26,190 nucleotides of DNA from Actinomycetes bacterium (lineage in GTDB: Bacteria > Actinomycetota > Actinomycetes > Mycobacteriales > Mycobacteriaceae). Each line of letters opens with the position of its first letter. Position 1 is the stretch's first letter. Positions 5,925 to 14,029 of the stretch are shown here, piece by piece. The DNA is taken from the NCBI GenBank assembly GCA_023417985.1, contig JAEZDV010000082.1, positions 1 to 26,190 of the forward strand, read 5' to 3'. A program made the position numbers and the translations under genes. The notes beneath the pieces are model-generated. The model saw only the letters and a program-made list of their open reading frames with translations. It was not told the DNA's origin and did no database searches.

Positions 5925-7553
5925 ATGGCGCACGAGCGGGCGGGACAGCGGGCGATTGCCGAGGATCTGGAAGACCTCGCGCACCTGGTCACCGCGTACT
6001 ACACCGTGAAGCCGGACCCCGAAGACCCCTTGCAGCAGGTGGCGTTCGGCACCTCCGGACATCGCGGCACGAGTCTCGCCGGTGCGTTCAACGAAGACCA
6101 CATCCTGGCCACGACGCAAGCGATCGTGGAGTACCGGGCAGGCCAGGGGACAGGCGGGCCGCTGTTCCTCGGACGCGACACCCACGCCCTGTCCGAACCC
6201 GCGTGGGCGACCGCGCTCGAGGTGCTCGTCGCGAACGACGTCGAAGTCGTCATCGATTCGCGGGAGCGGTACACCCCGACACCCGCGGTCAGCCACGCGA
6301 TCCTGCGGCACAACGCAGGCTCGGGTCACCGCGCCGACGGGATCGTGGTGACCCCGTCCCACAACCCGCCGCGCGACGGCGGATTCAAATACAACCCGCC
6401 GTCCGGAGGCCCCGCCGACAGTGACGCGACCTCGGTGATCGCCGCGCGCGCCAACGAACTGCTCGCCGCCGGTCTCGTCGGTGTGAAACGTGTGCCGGTT
6501 TCGGCCGCGCTCGCCGCGGCCGGGCGCTACGACTTCCTCGCCACCTACATCGACGACCTGCCCAATGTGGTGGACCTGGGCGCGGTGCGCGCCGCGGGTC
6601 TGCGCATCGGTGCCGACCCGCTGGGCGGCGCGAGCGTCGACTACTGGGGTGAGATCGCCGAGCGGCACCACCTGGACCTCACCGTGGTCAACCCATTGGT
6701 CGACGCGACGTGGAGATTCATGACGCTCGACACCGACGGGAAGATCCGGATGGATTGCTCGTCGCCGAACGCGATGGCATCGATGATCGAAGCGCGCACG
6801 GACTTCGATCTCGCGACCGGCAACGACGCCGACGCGGACCGCCACGGCATCATCACGCCGGACGCGGGCCTGCTCAACCCGAACCACTATCTCGCGGTGG
6901 CCATCGACTACCTGTTCCGGAACCGGCCCGGCTGGTCTGCCGAAAGCAAGGTAGGCAAGACGCTGGTGAGTTCGTCGATGATCGACCGGGTGGCCTCCGG
7001 ACTCGGCCGGCCCCTGCTGGAGGTGCCGGTGGGCTTCAAATGGTTCGTGCCCGGTCTGCTCGACGGGTCGCTGGGGTTCGGCGGTGAGGAGAGCGCCGGC
7101 GCGTCCTTCCTCCGGCACGACGGCTCGGTGTGGACGACCGACAAGGACGGCATCCTGCTCGCGCTGCTCGCCGCGGAGATCACAGCGGTCACGGGCAAGA
7201 CCCCCTCGCAGTACTACGTGGACCTCACCGCCCGGTACGGCGACCCGTCGTACGCCAGGGTCGATGCACCGGCGACGCGTGACCAGAAGGCAGTGCTCGC
7301 GAAGCTGTCTCCCGACCAGGTCGACGCCACCGAACTCGCCGGTGAGCCGATCACCGCGACGCTGACCACCGCGCCGGGCAACGGGGCACCGATCGGTGGC
7401 CTGAAGGTGACCACGGAGAACGCCTGGTTCGCCGCCCGCCCCTCCGGTACCGAGGACGTGTACAAGATCTACGCGGAGTCGTTCCGGGGATCGGAGCACC
7501 TCGCGGAGGTCCAGCAGGCCGCCCGGGACCTCGTGTCGTCGGTCCTGTCCTGA
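5925..7553 (+). CDS. pgm: Alpha-D-glucose phosphate-specific phosphoglucomutase
   Basis: It interconverts glucose 1-phosphate and glucose 6-phosphate, linking glycolysis to glycogen, trehalose and cell-wall sugar nucleotides. The 542-residue length matches E. coli-type Pgm. Visible sites are FGTSGHRG at 41-48, the phosphoserine loop TPSHNP with Ser145, the metal loop with Asp300, Asp302 and Asp304 followed by RHG, the sugar-binding loop GGEESAG at 385-391, and the phosphate-binding RPSGTE near 505-510. ATG 5925 is chosen over GTG 5886 because GAGGAGG (5914-5920) lies just upstream and the extra 13 residues are not conserved in character. It is a single gene; the next gene has its own promoter. 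Confidence 0.96.
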   Translation: MAHERAGQRAIAEDLEDLAHLVTAYYTVKPDPEDPLQQVAFGTSGHRGTSLAGAFNEDHILATTQAIVEYRAGQGTGGPLFLGRDTHALSEPAWATALEVLVANDVEVVIDSRERYTPTPAVSHAILRHNAGSGHRADGIVVTPSHNPPRDGGFKYNPPSGGPADSDATSVIAARANELLAAGLVGVKRVPVSAALAAAGRYDFLATYIDDLPNVVDLGAVRAAGLRIGADPLGGASVDYWGEIAERHHLDLTVVNPLVDATWRFMTLDTDGKIRMDCSSPNAMASMIEARTDFDLATGNDADADRHGIITPDAGLLNPNHYLAVAIDYLFRNRPGWSAESKVGKTLVSSSMIDRVASGLGRPLLEVPVGFKWFVPGLLDGSLGFGGEESAGASFLRHDGSVWTTDKDGILLALLAAEITAVTGKTPSQYYVDLTARYGDPSYARVDAPATRDQKAVLAKLSPDQVDATELAGEPITATLTTAPGNGAPIGGLKVTTENAWFAARPSGTEDVYKIYAESFRGSEHLAEVQQAARDLVSSVLS

Positions 7554-7618
7554 TCGGTCCCGCCCCGGTCGGCGTGCGGCGCGAAGATCCGCAGCGCCGG
7601 CCGGATCGTGCGCGTCGC

Positions 7619-7624
7619 TAACAT
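7619..7624 (+). promoter_or_regulatory. -10 box for MFS transporter gene
   Basis: TAACAT ends 10 nt before ATG 7635. A start site 6-7 nt downstream would leave only 3-4 nt of leader, and no ribosome binding site is visible. Confidence 0.45.
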
Positions 7625-7634
7625 CGTGGGCATC

Positions 7635-8906
7635 ATGCGCACACGTGAGGCGGCCTTGCCGCGGGAGATCTGGGTCCTCGTCGCGGCGAGTTTCGTTATA
7701 GCCCTCGGCTTCGGGCTCGTGGCGCCGGCGCTCCCTCAGTTCGCCCGCAGCTTCGATGTGGGAGTCACCGCCGCGTCCATCGTCATCTCGGCGTTCGCGG
7801 CGATGCGGCTGGTGTTTGCTCCCTTCAGCGGACGGCTGGTCCAGAAGCTGGGGGAGCGACCCGTCTACATCACGGGCCTGCTGATCGTGGCCGTCTCGAC
7901 CGGTGCCTGTGCCTTCGCCGAAACGTACTGGCAGCTGCTGGTCTTCCGTGCGCTGGGCGGTATCGGCTCGACGATGTTCACGGTGTCGGCACTGGGATTG
8001 CTGGTGCGCATCGCCCCGCCCGACGCCCGTGGCCGCGTCTCGGGTCTGTACGCCACCAGTTTTCTGCTCGGCAACATCTTCGGCCCTCTGGTCGGCGGTG
8101 CGCTCACCGGACTCGGGCTCCGCGCCCCGTTCCTGATCTACGCGGTGGCCTTGCTGATCGCCGCGGCGGTCGTGGGCGTGCAGTTGCGCTCGTCGCACCT
8201 CGCGCAACCGGGCAAGGGTGAGGAACTCCGGGTCATGGGGCTGCGCGAAGCGCTCGGCTCCCCGGTTTACCGCGCCGCGCTCGGTTCGAACTTCGCGAAC
8301 GGCTGGGTTGTCTTCGGTGTCCGCGTCGCCATGGTGCCGCTCTTCGTGGTGGAAGCTCTCGAGCAGGGTGAGGCGTTCGCAGGCGTGGCGCTCACCGCCT
8401 TCGCCGTGGGCAACGCTCTCGTACTGATCCGATCCGGCCGCTGGTCCGACCGTTACGGACGACGGCCCTTCGTTCTCGCCGGACTCCTGGTATGCGGCGT
8501 GTCGACGGTCGTGATGGGCTTGACCGAGAGTGTCGCGCTGTTCCTCGTCACGTCGTTCGTCGCGGGTATGGGGTCGGGGTTGTCGAACCCGTCTCAGCAG
8601 GCTGCCGTGGCCGACGTGGTGGGCAGCAAGGCCCGTGGCGGGCCGGTGCTGGCGACCTTCCAGATGACAGCGGACGTCGGCACAGTGATCGGGCCGATCG
8701 TGGCAGGTCTGCTCGCCCAGCACCTGTCGTTCTCGGCCGCGTTCGCTGCCACCGGCATGATCATGCTGATCGCCGCGATCCCGTGGTTCTTCGCCGGGCG
8801 TACGCGCGGGGCAGCACTCGAAGCCGACGACGTGAGCAGCGACGGCATCAGCAGTTGCGGCGGTGTGGTCGACGACGGTGGCGTGAGCAAGGACACTGGC
8901 AGGTGA
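7635..8906 (+). CDS. MFS transporter (DHA1-type efflux)
   Basis: A 423-residue protein with about twelve membrane segments in two halves, each with a motif-A-like cytoplasmic loop after helix 2 (FSGRLVQKLGERPVY at about 65-78; GRWSDRYGRRPFV in the second half) and the PALPQFARSFDV sequence after helix 1 typical of drug:H+ antiporter-1 family members. The substrate is unknown. The C-terminal 30 residues are a polar Gly/Ser/Asp tail. ATG 7635 is preferred to GTG 7608 or GTG 7626 because the -10 box TAACAT lies in the earlier stretch. The MauE gene begins 25 nt downstream with its own -10. Confidence 0.9.
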   Translation: MRTREAALPREIWVLVAASFVIALGFGLVAPALPQFARSFDVGVTAASIVISAFAAMRLVFAPFSGRLVQKLGERPVYITGLLIVAVSTGACAFAETYWQLLVFRALGGIGSTMFTVSALGLLVRIAPPDARGRVSGLYATSFLLGNIFGPLVGGALTGLGLRAPFLIYAVALLIAAAVVGVQLRSSHLAQPGKGEELRVMGLREALGSPVYRAALGSNFANGWVVFGVRVAMVPLFVVEALEQGEAFAGVALTAFAVGNALVLIRSGRWSDRYGRRPFVLAGLLVCGVSTVVMGLTESVALFLVTSFVAGMGSGLSNPSQQAAVADVVGSKARGGPVLATFQMTADVGTVIGPIVAGLLAQHLSFSAAFAATGMIMLIAAIPWFFAGRTRGAALEADDVSSDGISSCGGVVDDGGVSKDTGR

Positions 8907-8918
8907 GCGCAGGATCGG

Positions 8919-8924
8919 TAGTGT
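8919..8924 (+). promoter_or_regulatory. -10 box for leaderless mauE-like mRNA
   Basis: TAGTGT is followed by seven bases and then GTG 8932, with no ribosome binding site between. The position predicts that the transcript starts at the start codon. Confidence 0.5.
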
Positions 8925-8931
8925 CGAAACG

Positions 8932-9420
8932 GTGTGGATTCGTATCGTCTCGGCGGTCGCGCGTGTAGGTCTCGCAGCCGTCTGGCTGGTCTCGGGGTGG
9001 ATCAAGTTCTCCGACCCCACCCAGACCGTCGTAGCGGTACGGGCGTACCAACTTTTGCCGTCCGACCTGGTAAGGCCATTCGCTGCGGTCTTCCCCGTGC
9101 TCGAACTCGTGCTGGGGCTACTGCTGCTCGTGGGTCTGGCCACGCGCCCGGCGGCCGCGCTGAGTGCGATCGGCCTGGTGGTGCTCATCGCGGCGATCGC
9201 TTCCGCGTGGGCACGCGGCCTGTCCATCGACTGCGGGTGCTTCGGCGGCGGAGGAGTGGTGAACGACGCCGGGGCCTGGGACTACCTCTCCGAGATCCTG
9301 CGCGACCTCGGGTTCCTCGCGGCGTCCACGTGGCTGATGGTGTTTCCGCGCACACCGCTCGCGCTCGGGCCCGGATCGCGGACGCTCTCAGTACGCCCTC
9401 AGTCCACAGTGGCAGAGTGA
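8932..9420 (+). CDS. MauE/DoxX-like membrane protein
   Basis: A 162-residue protein with four membrane helices, starting MWIRIVSAVARVGLAAVWLVSGWIKF, which is the first helix of MauE/DoxX proteins. The CGCF motif (Cys101, Cys103) sits between helices 3 and 4 in SIDCGCFGGGG, a typical MauE feature. MauE proteins are linked to disulfide formation in periplasmic enzymes. The next gene encodes a membrane-anchored CPYC thioredoxin, so the pair probably forms an extracytoplasmic thiol-exchange module in which the quinone- or thiol-linked membrane partner recycles the soluble domain; that is inference from context. GTG 8932 is chosen from the leaderless -10 spacing. Confidence 0.85.
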   Translation: MWIRIVSAVARVGLAAVWLVSGWIKFSDPTQTVVAVRAYQLLPSDLVRPFAAVFPVLELVLGLLLLVGLATRPAAALSAIGLVVLIAAIASAWARGLSIDCGCFGGGGVVNDAGAWDYLSEILRDLGFLAASTWLMVFPRTPLALGPGSRTLSVRPQSTVAE

Positions 9421-9456
9421 ACCCGGACATTCTCAGACGAACAAAGGGCAGATGTC

Positions 9457-10206
9457 GTGAATGCGAAGAAGGTCAAGTCGGCGAAGTACACCCCTCAGCC
9501 GACCTCGAACAAGTTCACCTACATCCTCGGCGGCATCGCCGTCGTGGTGATCGCGGCGCTCGTCATCGGCGGTGTGCTGTTGTCGTCGGGCGGTAGCGAT
9601 GCCCGCAACGACGGGTACGGCACGGTGCAGAACGCGGCGGTGGAGGTAGGCCTCGAGGACGGGGCGATTCTCCTCGGCCGGCCCGACGCCACGGCGACCA
9701 TCGACCTCTACGAGGACCCGATGTGCCCGTACTGTGCGGAACTCGAGCACAAGCACTCCCAGGAACTCGCCCAAGCAATCGACAACGGTGATGTTGCCGT
9801 TCGCTACCACATCCTCGCGTTCCTCGACCGGCTGTCGAGCAGCGGCAACTACTCGACCCGTGCCGTCGCGGCCGCGCAGTGCGTCGCGGAAAGTGGTGAC
9901 GCGGTTGTGTTCTCGAAGTTCCACGACACGTTGCTCTCGCCGGATACGCAGCCCGCGGAGGGCAGCGACAGCGATCTCGACAACGCAGCTCTCGCGCAGT
10001 TGGCGCGCGATGCGGGAGCGTCCGACGAGACCGTGCAGTGCATCGCCGACGGAACCCGCGTGGAGCAGGCTGCGATCGATGCCGAGGCGGGGCGTCAGCA
10101 GCTCGCCACCACCGGCGCGACCGGCACCCCTGCCGTGATCTACAACGGCACCGTCATCGACGCGCTCGGCAACGAGAACTGGATCGCCGAACTCACACAG
10201 CAGTGA
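9457..10206 (+). CDS. Membrane-anchored DsbA-like thioredoxin-fold protein
   Basis: A 249-residue protein with a short basic cytoplasmic start, one membrane helix at about 21-44 and an extracytoplasmic DsbA-like domain. The active site is CPYC (Cys90, Cys93) in DLYEDPMCPYC, and the cis-proline loop is TGTPAVIYNG near the C-terminus. Two further cysteines (AAQC, TVQC) lie in the inserted helical region and could pair. It probably oxidises or isomerises disulfides in exported proteins and works with the MauE-like protein encoded 36 nt upstream. GTG 9457 has AAAGGG at 9443-9448. Confidence 0.92.
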   Translation: MNAKKVKSAKYTPQPTSNKFTYILGGIAVVVIAALVIGGVLLSSGGSDARNDGYGTVQNAAVEVGLEDGAILLGRPDATATIDLYEDPMCPYCAELEHKHSQELAQAIDNGDVAVRYHILAFLDRLSSSGNYSTRAVAAAQCVAESGDAVVFSKFHDTLLSPDTQPAEGSDSDLDNAALAQLARDAGASDETVQCIADGTRVEQAAIDAEAGRQQLATTGATGTPAVIYNGTVIDALGNENWIAELTQQ

Positions 10207-10213
10207 CGTGGGT

Positions 10214-10248
10214 ACGGTGGGAGGCTCCGTCAGGGCGTCTCCCACCGT
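10214..10248 (+). terminator. Terminator-like hairpin after DsbA-like gene
   Basis: ACGGTGGGAG (10214-10223) and CTCCCACCGT (10239-10248) form a perfect 10-bp stem with a 15-nt loop. No U-tract follows. It lies just past the stop and before the tRNA promoter. Confidence 0.55.
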
Positions 10249-10268
10249 TCCGTCGTCTACCAGGCGAT

Positions 10269-10298
10269 TTGTTGGCGGCGAGCGCGATGGTGTAACTT
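10269..10298 (+). promoter_or_regulatory. Possible tRNA-Ala promoter
   Basis: TTGTTG (10269-10274) and TAACTT (10293-10298) are 18 bp apart. They would start transcription about 40 nt before the mature tRNA. Confidence 0.5.
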
Positions 10299-10343
10299 TC
10301 TTTCAGCGCACGGGGTTGCCCCCGGACGCGAAGAAATGGATAC

Positions 10344-10416
10344 GGGGCTATGGCGCAGCTGGTAGCGCACCACACTGGCAGTGTGGGGGTCAGGGGTTCG
10401 AGTCCCCTTAGCTCCA
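10344..10416 (+). tRNA. tRNA-Ala(GGC)
   Basis: A complete cloverleaf: acceptor GGGGCTA/TAGCTCC with one G-U pair, D-stem GCGC/GCGC, anticodon stem CCACA/TGTGG around loop CTGGCAG (anticodon GGC), a five-base variable loop and T-arm AGGGG/TTCGAGT/CCCCT. The discriminator is A10416. CCA is not encoded. The gene stands alone. Confidence 0.97.
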
Positions 10417-10432
10417 CGTAGACAATCGAACA

Positions 10433-10462
10433 GAATTGCCTCGCCTTTCGGCGGGGCAATTC
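10433..10462 (+). terminator. Terminator hairpin after tRNA-Ala
   Basis: GAATTGCCTCGCC pairs with GGCGGGGCAATTC over 13 positions (one G-U), with loop TTTC. It is followed only by TCGTTT, so the U-tract is weak. Confidence 0.75.
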
Positions 10463-10520
10463 TCGTTTCCGGACCTGTGACCTCTCGCGGGTGGGCGGCG
10501 GAGGTCGCATGGGCCCGCGA

Positions 10521-10526
10521 TACCTT
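10521..10526 (+). promoter_or_regulatory. -10 box for leaderless LuxR-type regulator mRNA
   Basis: TACCTT is followed by six bases and ATG 10533. No ribosome binding site lies near. Confidence 0.5.
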
Positions 10527-10532
10527 GCCGTA

Positions 10533-11879
10533 ATGAACAGCACGACCGAGTACGGGACCGAGAAGCTTCTGGCCGCACTGCGTGACGTGCTGGTGGGTCC
10601 GCTGCCGGAAATCGGTGTGCGGTTCTCGGCACTGCTCTCGGACTTCGTTCCGCACACCGCTCTGGTGGTCTTCACCCGGGAATGCACCGGTCGGCCCCGC
10701 AAGGTCGCGGGAGACCCCGCGGTCGTCGATCGGGTCACCATCGCCGAACTCGACCGCATCCGGTGCGATCTGTCCGTGGACCGGACGAAACGCGGAACCG
10801 TCCGGCTCGCGGGTCGTGACCGCGACGCCTGGGTCGTACTGGACCGCACCGACACGTTGCTGGTCCTCCTGCCCCGGCCGGGCGCTTGGACCTCCTCCAC
10901 GCCGCTCGGACCGGCGAGCGCCCTGTTCGGCCTCGTCGCGACGGCCATCCAGTTGCAGGTGCAGAGCGCCAGCCCGGCCTATCTCGCGGAGTCGCGGGCC
11001 GCGTCCGCCGAACGTGCGCGGACCGTCGCCGAACTCACCGAGGCTCACGCCGCTACGCTCGAGACCCTCCTCGCGACACTCCGCTCCCGCGATCTCGACG
11101 ACAGCCGGGCGCGGACGACGGCTCGCGAGACGGCGACGGCAGCTCTCATCGGCCTGAGGTCGTCGGTCGACCTTCATCGCGAACTCGCGGAAGAGGCGGT
11201 GACCACCGCCTTCGCGCGGATGCACGGCGAGTTGCGCGGACTGGTCCGTCACCACGACATGAAACTGGACATGGTGGCGCCTCCCGTCGACGGACGAGGA
11301 CTGCCGGGGGAGACCGCACACGCTGCCCGCGCCCTGGCCCGCGGCGCAGTGCTGGCGCTGTCGGCCCAGGCCGGCGTCCAACGCATCCGAGTGGCGTGGA
11401 ACTGCGACGGTACGAGCCTGCTGGTCGACATCCGCGACGACGGGCCCGGCGATCTCGACGCCCACGAACTCGAACGGCACCTGCGAGATCGGGTCGACGC
11501 GCTCGGGGGCGTCATCGACACCGAAGCCACCGCGGGATGGGGTTGCCGAGTGTCTGTGCGCCTGCCACTCGATCTTCCGTCGCCCACGGCAGAGGGGCCG
11601 GCGCTCGACGCACTGAGCGCCCTCGGCTCGCGGGAAGTGGAAGTTCTCGGGCATCTGGTGGCGGGCCGACGTAACCGCGCCATCGCGGAGAGTCTCGGGG
11701 TCACCGAGGCCACCGTGAAATTCCACGTGGCGAACGTGCTCAAGAAACTCGGCGTCAGCTCTCGCGGCGAGGCCGCGGCTCTCGGTTCCGAGGCCGGGGT
11801 CAAAGCTGTAAGAGTCGACGCCGAGTTCTTGGGTTCAGGGGCGATCAGGGAGCAGGCTGCGGCGACGGGGTCGTCGTAG
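10533..11879 (+). CDS. LuxR-family regulator with histidine-kinase-like ATPase fold
   Basis: A 448-residue protein combining a sensor-like and a DNA-binding part. Residues 1-145 look like a GAF-like globular domain. A charged helical linker occupies about 150-230. Residues 255-345 resemble a HATPase_c domain, with a G1 box DIRDDGPGD (299-307) and a Gly-rich TAGWGCRVSVRLPL end. Residues 361-418 are a LuxR-type HTH (LGSREVEVLGHLVAGRRNRAIA, then TEATVKFHVANVLKKLGV). The asparagine-containing N-box and a clear phospho-acceptor histidine are not obvious, so it may bind a nucleotide without acting as a kinase. ATG 10533 is chosen by its leaderless promoter. Its last 35 bp overlap the convergent cutinase gene. 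Confidence 0.88.
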   Translation: MNSTTEYGTEKLLAALRDVLVGPLPEIGVRFSALLSDFVPHTALVVFTRECTGRPRKVAGDPAVVDRVTIAELDRIRCDLSVDRTKRGTVRLAGRDRDAWVVLDRTDTLLVLLPRPGAWTSSTPLGPASALFGLVATAIQLQVQSASPAYLAESRAASAERARTVAELTEAHAATLETLLATLRSRDLDDSRARTTARETATAALIGLRSSVDLHRELAEEAVTTAFARMHGELRGLVRHHDMKLDMVAPPVDGRGLPGETAHAARALARGAVLALSAQAGVQRIRVAWNCDGTSLLVDIRDDGPGDLDAHELERHLRDRVDALGGVIDTEATAGWGCRVSVRLPLDLPSPTAEGPALDALSALGSREVEVLGHLVAGRRNRAIAESLGVTEATVKFHVANVLKKLGVSSRGEAAALGSEAGVKAVRVDAEFLGSGAIREQAAATGSS

Positions 11880-13620
11880 GCGCCGTCGTGGTGGCCGGAG
11901 CCGTAGTGCCCGTCGGCTGCTCCGTCGTCGGCTCACCGGTGGTCGGCTGACCGGTGCTCGGTTCGCCGGTGGGCGGTGCCGGTACGCCGGCACCTTCGGG
12001 GGCGGGGACGGTGCCCGGAACCGGTGCCCCGGAGGGCGTGCCGGAAGGGGCGGTCGGAGCGGGGGTGACGCCCGGTGCGGGAGCGCCCGGTGCCGGAGCG
12101 GAGGGTGCCGGTACGGCACCGTCCTGAGCCGGCGACGGCTGCGGGTTCGCCTGATCGCTGGGCGGCGCGGGCGCGGGTGTCGTCTCGGAGGTCTCCGTGG
12201 TCTCGGAGGCTTCCGCGGCCTCGGCGGCGGCCATCATTCGCGCCGCCTTGGCTTCGGCGTCGCTGGACACTGCCTTGCCCTGCTTGGCCTGCTCGGCCAG
12301 GTGGTTGAGCCATGCGGCCGCATAGTCGACGGTGCTGGTGCCGTTTCCGTCGATGTCGTCGTCCCAGTAGTCGAAGTGGTGACCGTAGTGGTCGTCGGTC
12401 TCCCGGTTGTAGCCGAATGTCTGCTCGTAGGGGTCGCTCATGATCACCGCGAGGGTGTTCTGATTGGTCCGGACCAATCCGATGACTTCCTTGAGGAGCT
12501 TCTCCGGCAGGTACGCGAGGTTTGCCAGGCGGTCTGCGGGGATTGGCTCGGAACCGTCGGCTGCGACCGGCGTCGTCTTGGGCGCCTCGGGAACGTAGCC
12601 GGGCTCGGACACCTTGATCAGCACGTCGAGAAATGTCTCGTTCGACCGCATCCAGTTTTCGTCGGCGGAGATGTCGGCGAGCGCGAGCAACGCGACCCGG
12701 CCGATGACCTGGGCGAGGTCGGCGCCCGTTGCGGGGGTCAGCCCTTCACGCTCGATGGCATCACCGTTCACCTGCCGTCCGAGGTTGACGAGCAGTTCGA
12801 TCAGGGAGATGTTCTCCGGCGTCGAGCACGCGAAGTCGCCTTCGGAACAGAAGGAGGCAACCTTGCCGTTCAGATGGCCGAAATCACCGCCTGTTCCGGG
12901 CAATGCACCGCCACCGGGTGCCGCGCCGCTGCCGGGCTCGTAGGGGCGGTCGAAGCCGTTGGGATTGCTGGGATCCTCGGCGCCCGGGAAGAACTCTCCG
13001 TCGGCACCGCGGCCGGCGTCGGACAGAATGACGACTCCCGTGACCGCGGAAGGATCGCCGTTGGGCCAGGTGCCGTCCGGGTTCTGCGTCTGGTTACCGA
13101 TCTGCATCGCCGCACGCCGGGCGACATCCGCGCCTTCGCTGAAGCCGACGATGGCGAACTGGGTGTCGGGGCACGAGGCCTGGATAGCCTTGATGACCTG
13201 GATGGTGTTGTCGGCGCCCTTGTTCACGGCGTCTTCGTAGCTCGACAGGTCCGCGGGGTACTCGACGTAGATCGCCGCGTATCCGTTGTCCGCTTCGTGG
13301 TCCTTCAGCGGTGCGTTGATCACGGGGTCCACCCAGTGGCTGCGGTACGCGCCCTGCTGCGCGGCGGGCAACTTGTTGCCCTTCTCGTCGACGAGCATCT
13401 TCGTCTGGTCGCGGGGGGTATCGCCGCGGCCGCCGACGCCGATGCTGACCATGTCGTGACAGTCGGCTGTCGAAGCCATTCCCGCCAGCGCGGGGTCGGC
13501 GACGGTGGGTGGGGTTGGTTGCGGCCAGGCGATGGCGACTGCCGCCGCGACTCCGAGCGCGATCGGCGCTAGCACGCCGGCGAAGACCTTGCTGCGTGAC
13601 GACGGCTTTTCGTTGGCCAT
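11845..13620 (-). CDS. Cutinase-family serine hydrolase with long Pro/Thr tail
   Basis: A 591-residue exported protein. Residues 10-32 form a signal or anchor helix. The alpha/beta-hydrolase core follows, with the nucleophile in GFSEG (Ser161) and cysteines 54 and 150 placed as in cutinases; a second Cys pair is at 258 and 265. A region rich in Asp and His (DDHYGHHFDYWDDDIDGNG, 409-427) may supply the catalytic histidine and a Ca-binding loop. From about 480 to the end the chain is Pro/Thr/Ala/Gly, likely a cell-wall-spanning tail. Probable role: esterase acting on lipids or polyesters at the mycolate envelope. The ATG has only a weak GGAAAC upstream. Most family members are about 220-330 residues, so this is unusually long. 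Confidence 0.9.
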   Translation of the reverse strand: MANEKPSSRSKVFAGVLAPIALGVAAAVAIAWPQPTPPTVADPALAGMASTADCHDMVSIGVGGRGDTPRDQTKMLVDEKGNKLPAAQQGAYRSHWVDPVINAPLKDHEADNGYAAIYVEYPADLSSYEDAVNKGADNTIQVIKAIQASCPDTQFAIVGFSEGADVARRAAMQIGNQTQNPDGTWPNGDPSAVTGVVILSDAGRGADGEFFPGAEDPSNPNGFDRPYEPGSGAAPGGGALPGTGGDFGHLNGKVASFCSEGDFACSTPENISLIELLVNLGRQVNGDAIEREGLTPATGADLAQVIGRVALLALADISADENWMRSNETFLDVLIKVSEPGYVPEAPKTTPVAADGSEPIPADRLANLAYLPEKLLKEVIGLVRTNQNTLAVIMSDPYEQTFGYNRETDDHYGHHFDYWDDDIDGNGTSTVDYAAAWLNHLAEQAKQGKAVSSDAEAKAARMMAAAEAAEASETTETSETTPAPAPPSDQANPQPSPAQDGAVPAPSAPAPGAPAPGVTPAPTAPSGTPSGAPVPGTVPAPEGAGVPAPPTGEPSTGQPTTGEPTTEQPTGTTAPATTTAPTTTPSPQPAP

Positions 13621-13708
13621 GGGTTGTTTCCAATCCGTATCACCTGTCGGACATCCGGTGCGAGGATGCGGGGCGGGTCACATCACACGTCGCGAAAACG
13701 CGGCCGCG

Positions 13709-13724
13709 TGTTACATCCCTCACG
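13709..13724. promoter_or_regulatory. Possible CRP/GlxR-like site
   Basis: TGTTACATCCCTCACG resembles the dyad TGTGA-N6-TCACA with one mismatch in each half. Two more TGTGA-type half sites lie at about 13679-13688 on the minus strand. They sit between the cutinase gene and the HhH gene, which are divergent. Confidence 0.25.
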
Positions 13725-13813
13725 TACCGAACCGGGTGCGGCGAACGGGCTCCGCTACCTCTCGCGGCCCGTATCGTCCGTGTGAACCAGGGTAAAAAGG
13801 GAAGGACAGACGC

Positions 13814-14029
13814 GTGGACGATTCCGACGGGTCGTTCGGCACAGAGTTTCCGGCTGCGATGGGCAAGGTGTCCCGTCGAGCCCTTTTCCAGCACGGGTAC
13901 ACCGATTTCGAACACCTGACCACTGCGACCCCGAAGGAACTGCTGCGCATCCACGGGGTCGGCCCGAGGGCGATCCGCATTCTCGGGGAGGAACTTGCGG
14001 CTCGGGGTCTGCGCTTCCGAGACGCGTGA
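13814..14029 (+). CDS. Small helix-hairpin-helix protein
   Basis: A 71-residue protein. Residues about 30-65 (TDFEHLTTATPKELLRIHGVGPRAIRILGEELAARGL) form a helix-hairpin-helix fold with the GVGP hairpin, as in non-specific DNA-binding HhH domains and the RNA polymerase alpha C-terminal domain. The N-terminal half, with AMGKVSRRALFQHGY, fits stand-alone HhH proteins found in actinobacteria. GTG 13814 has AAGGGAAGGA a few bases upstream. A possible -10 TATCGT lies at 13772-13777. DNA binding is likely; its biological role is not known. Confidence 0.85.
   Translation: MDDSDGSFGTEFPAAMGKVSRRALFQHGYTDFEHLTTATPKELLRIHGVGPRAIRILGEELAARGLRFRDA

Noticed and set aside
5676..9227. 1183-codon open frame on the minus strand
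   Set aside because: It is antisense to pgm, the MFS gene and others, rich in Arg/His/Asp with no domain, and arises from high-GC codon bias of the real genes.
12301..13572. 423-codon plus-strand frame over the cutinase gene
   Set aside because: It is antisense with Val/Gly/Asp-rich composition and no domain; the minus-strand frame has signal helix, GFSEG and paired cysteines.
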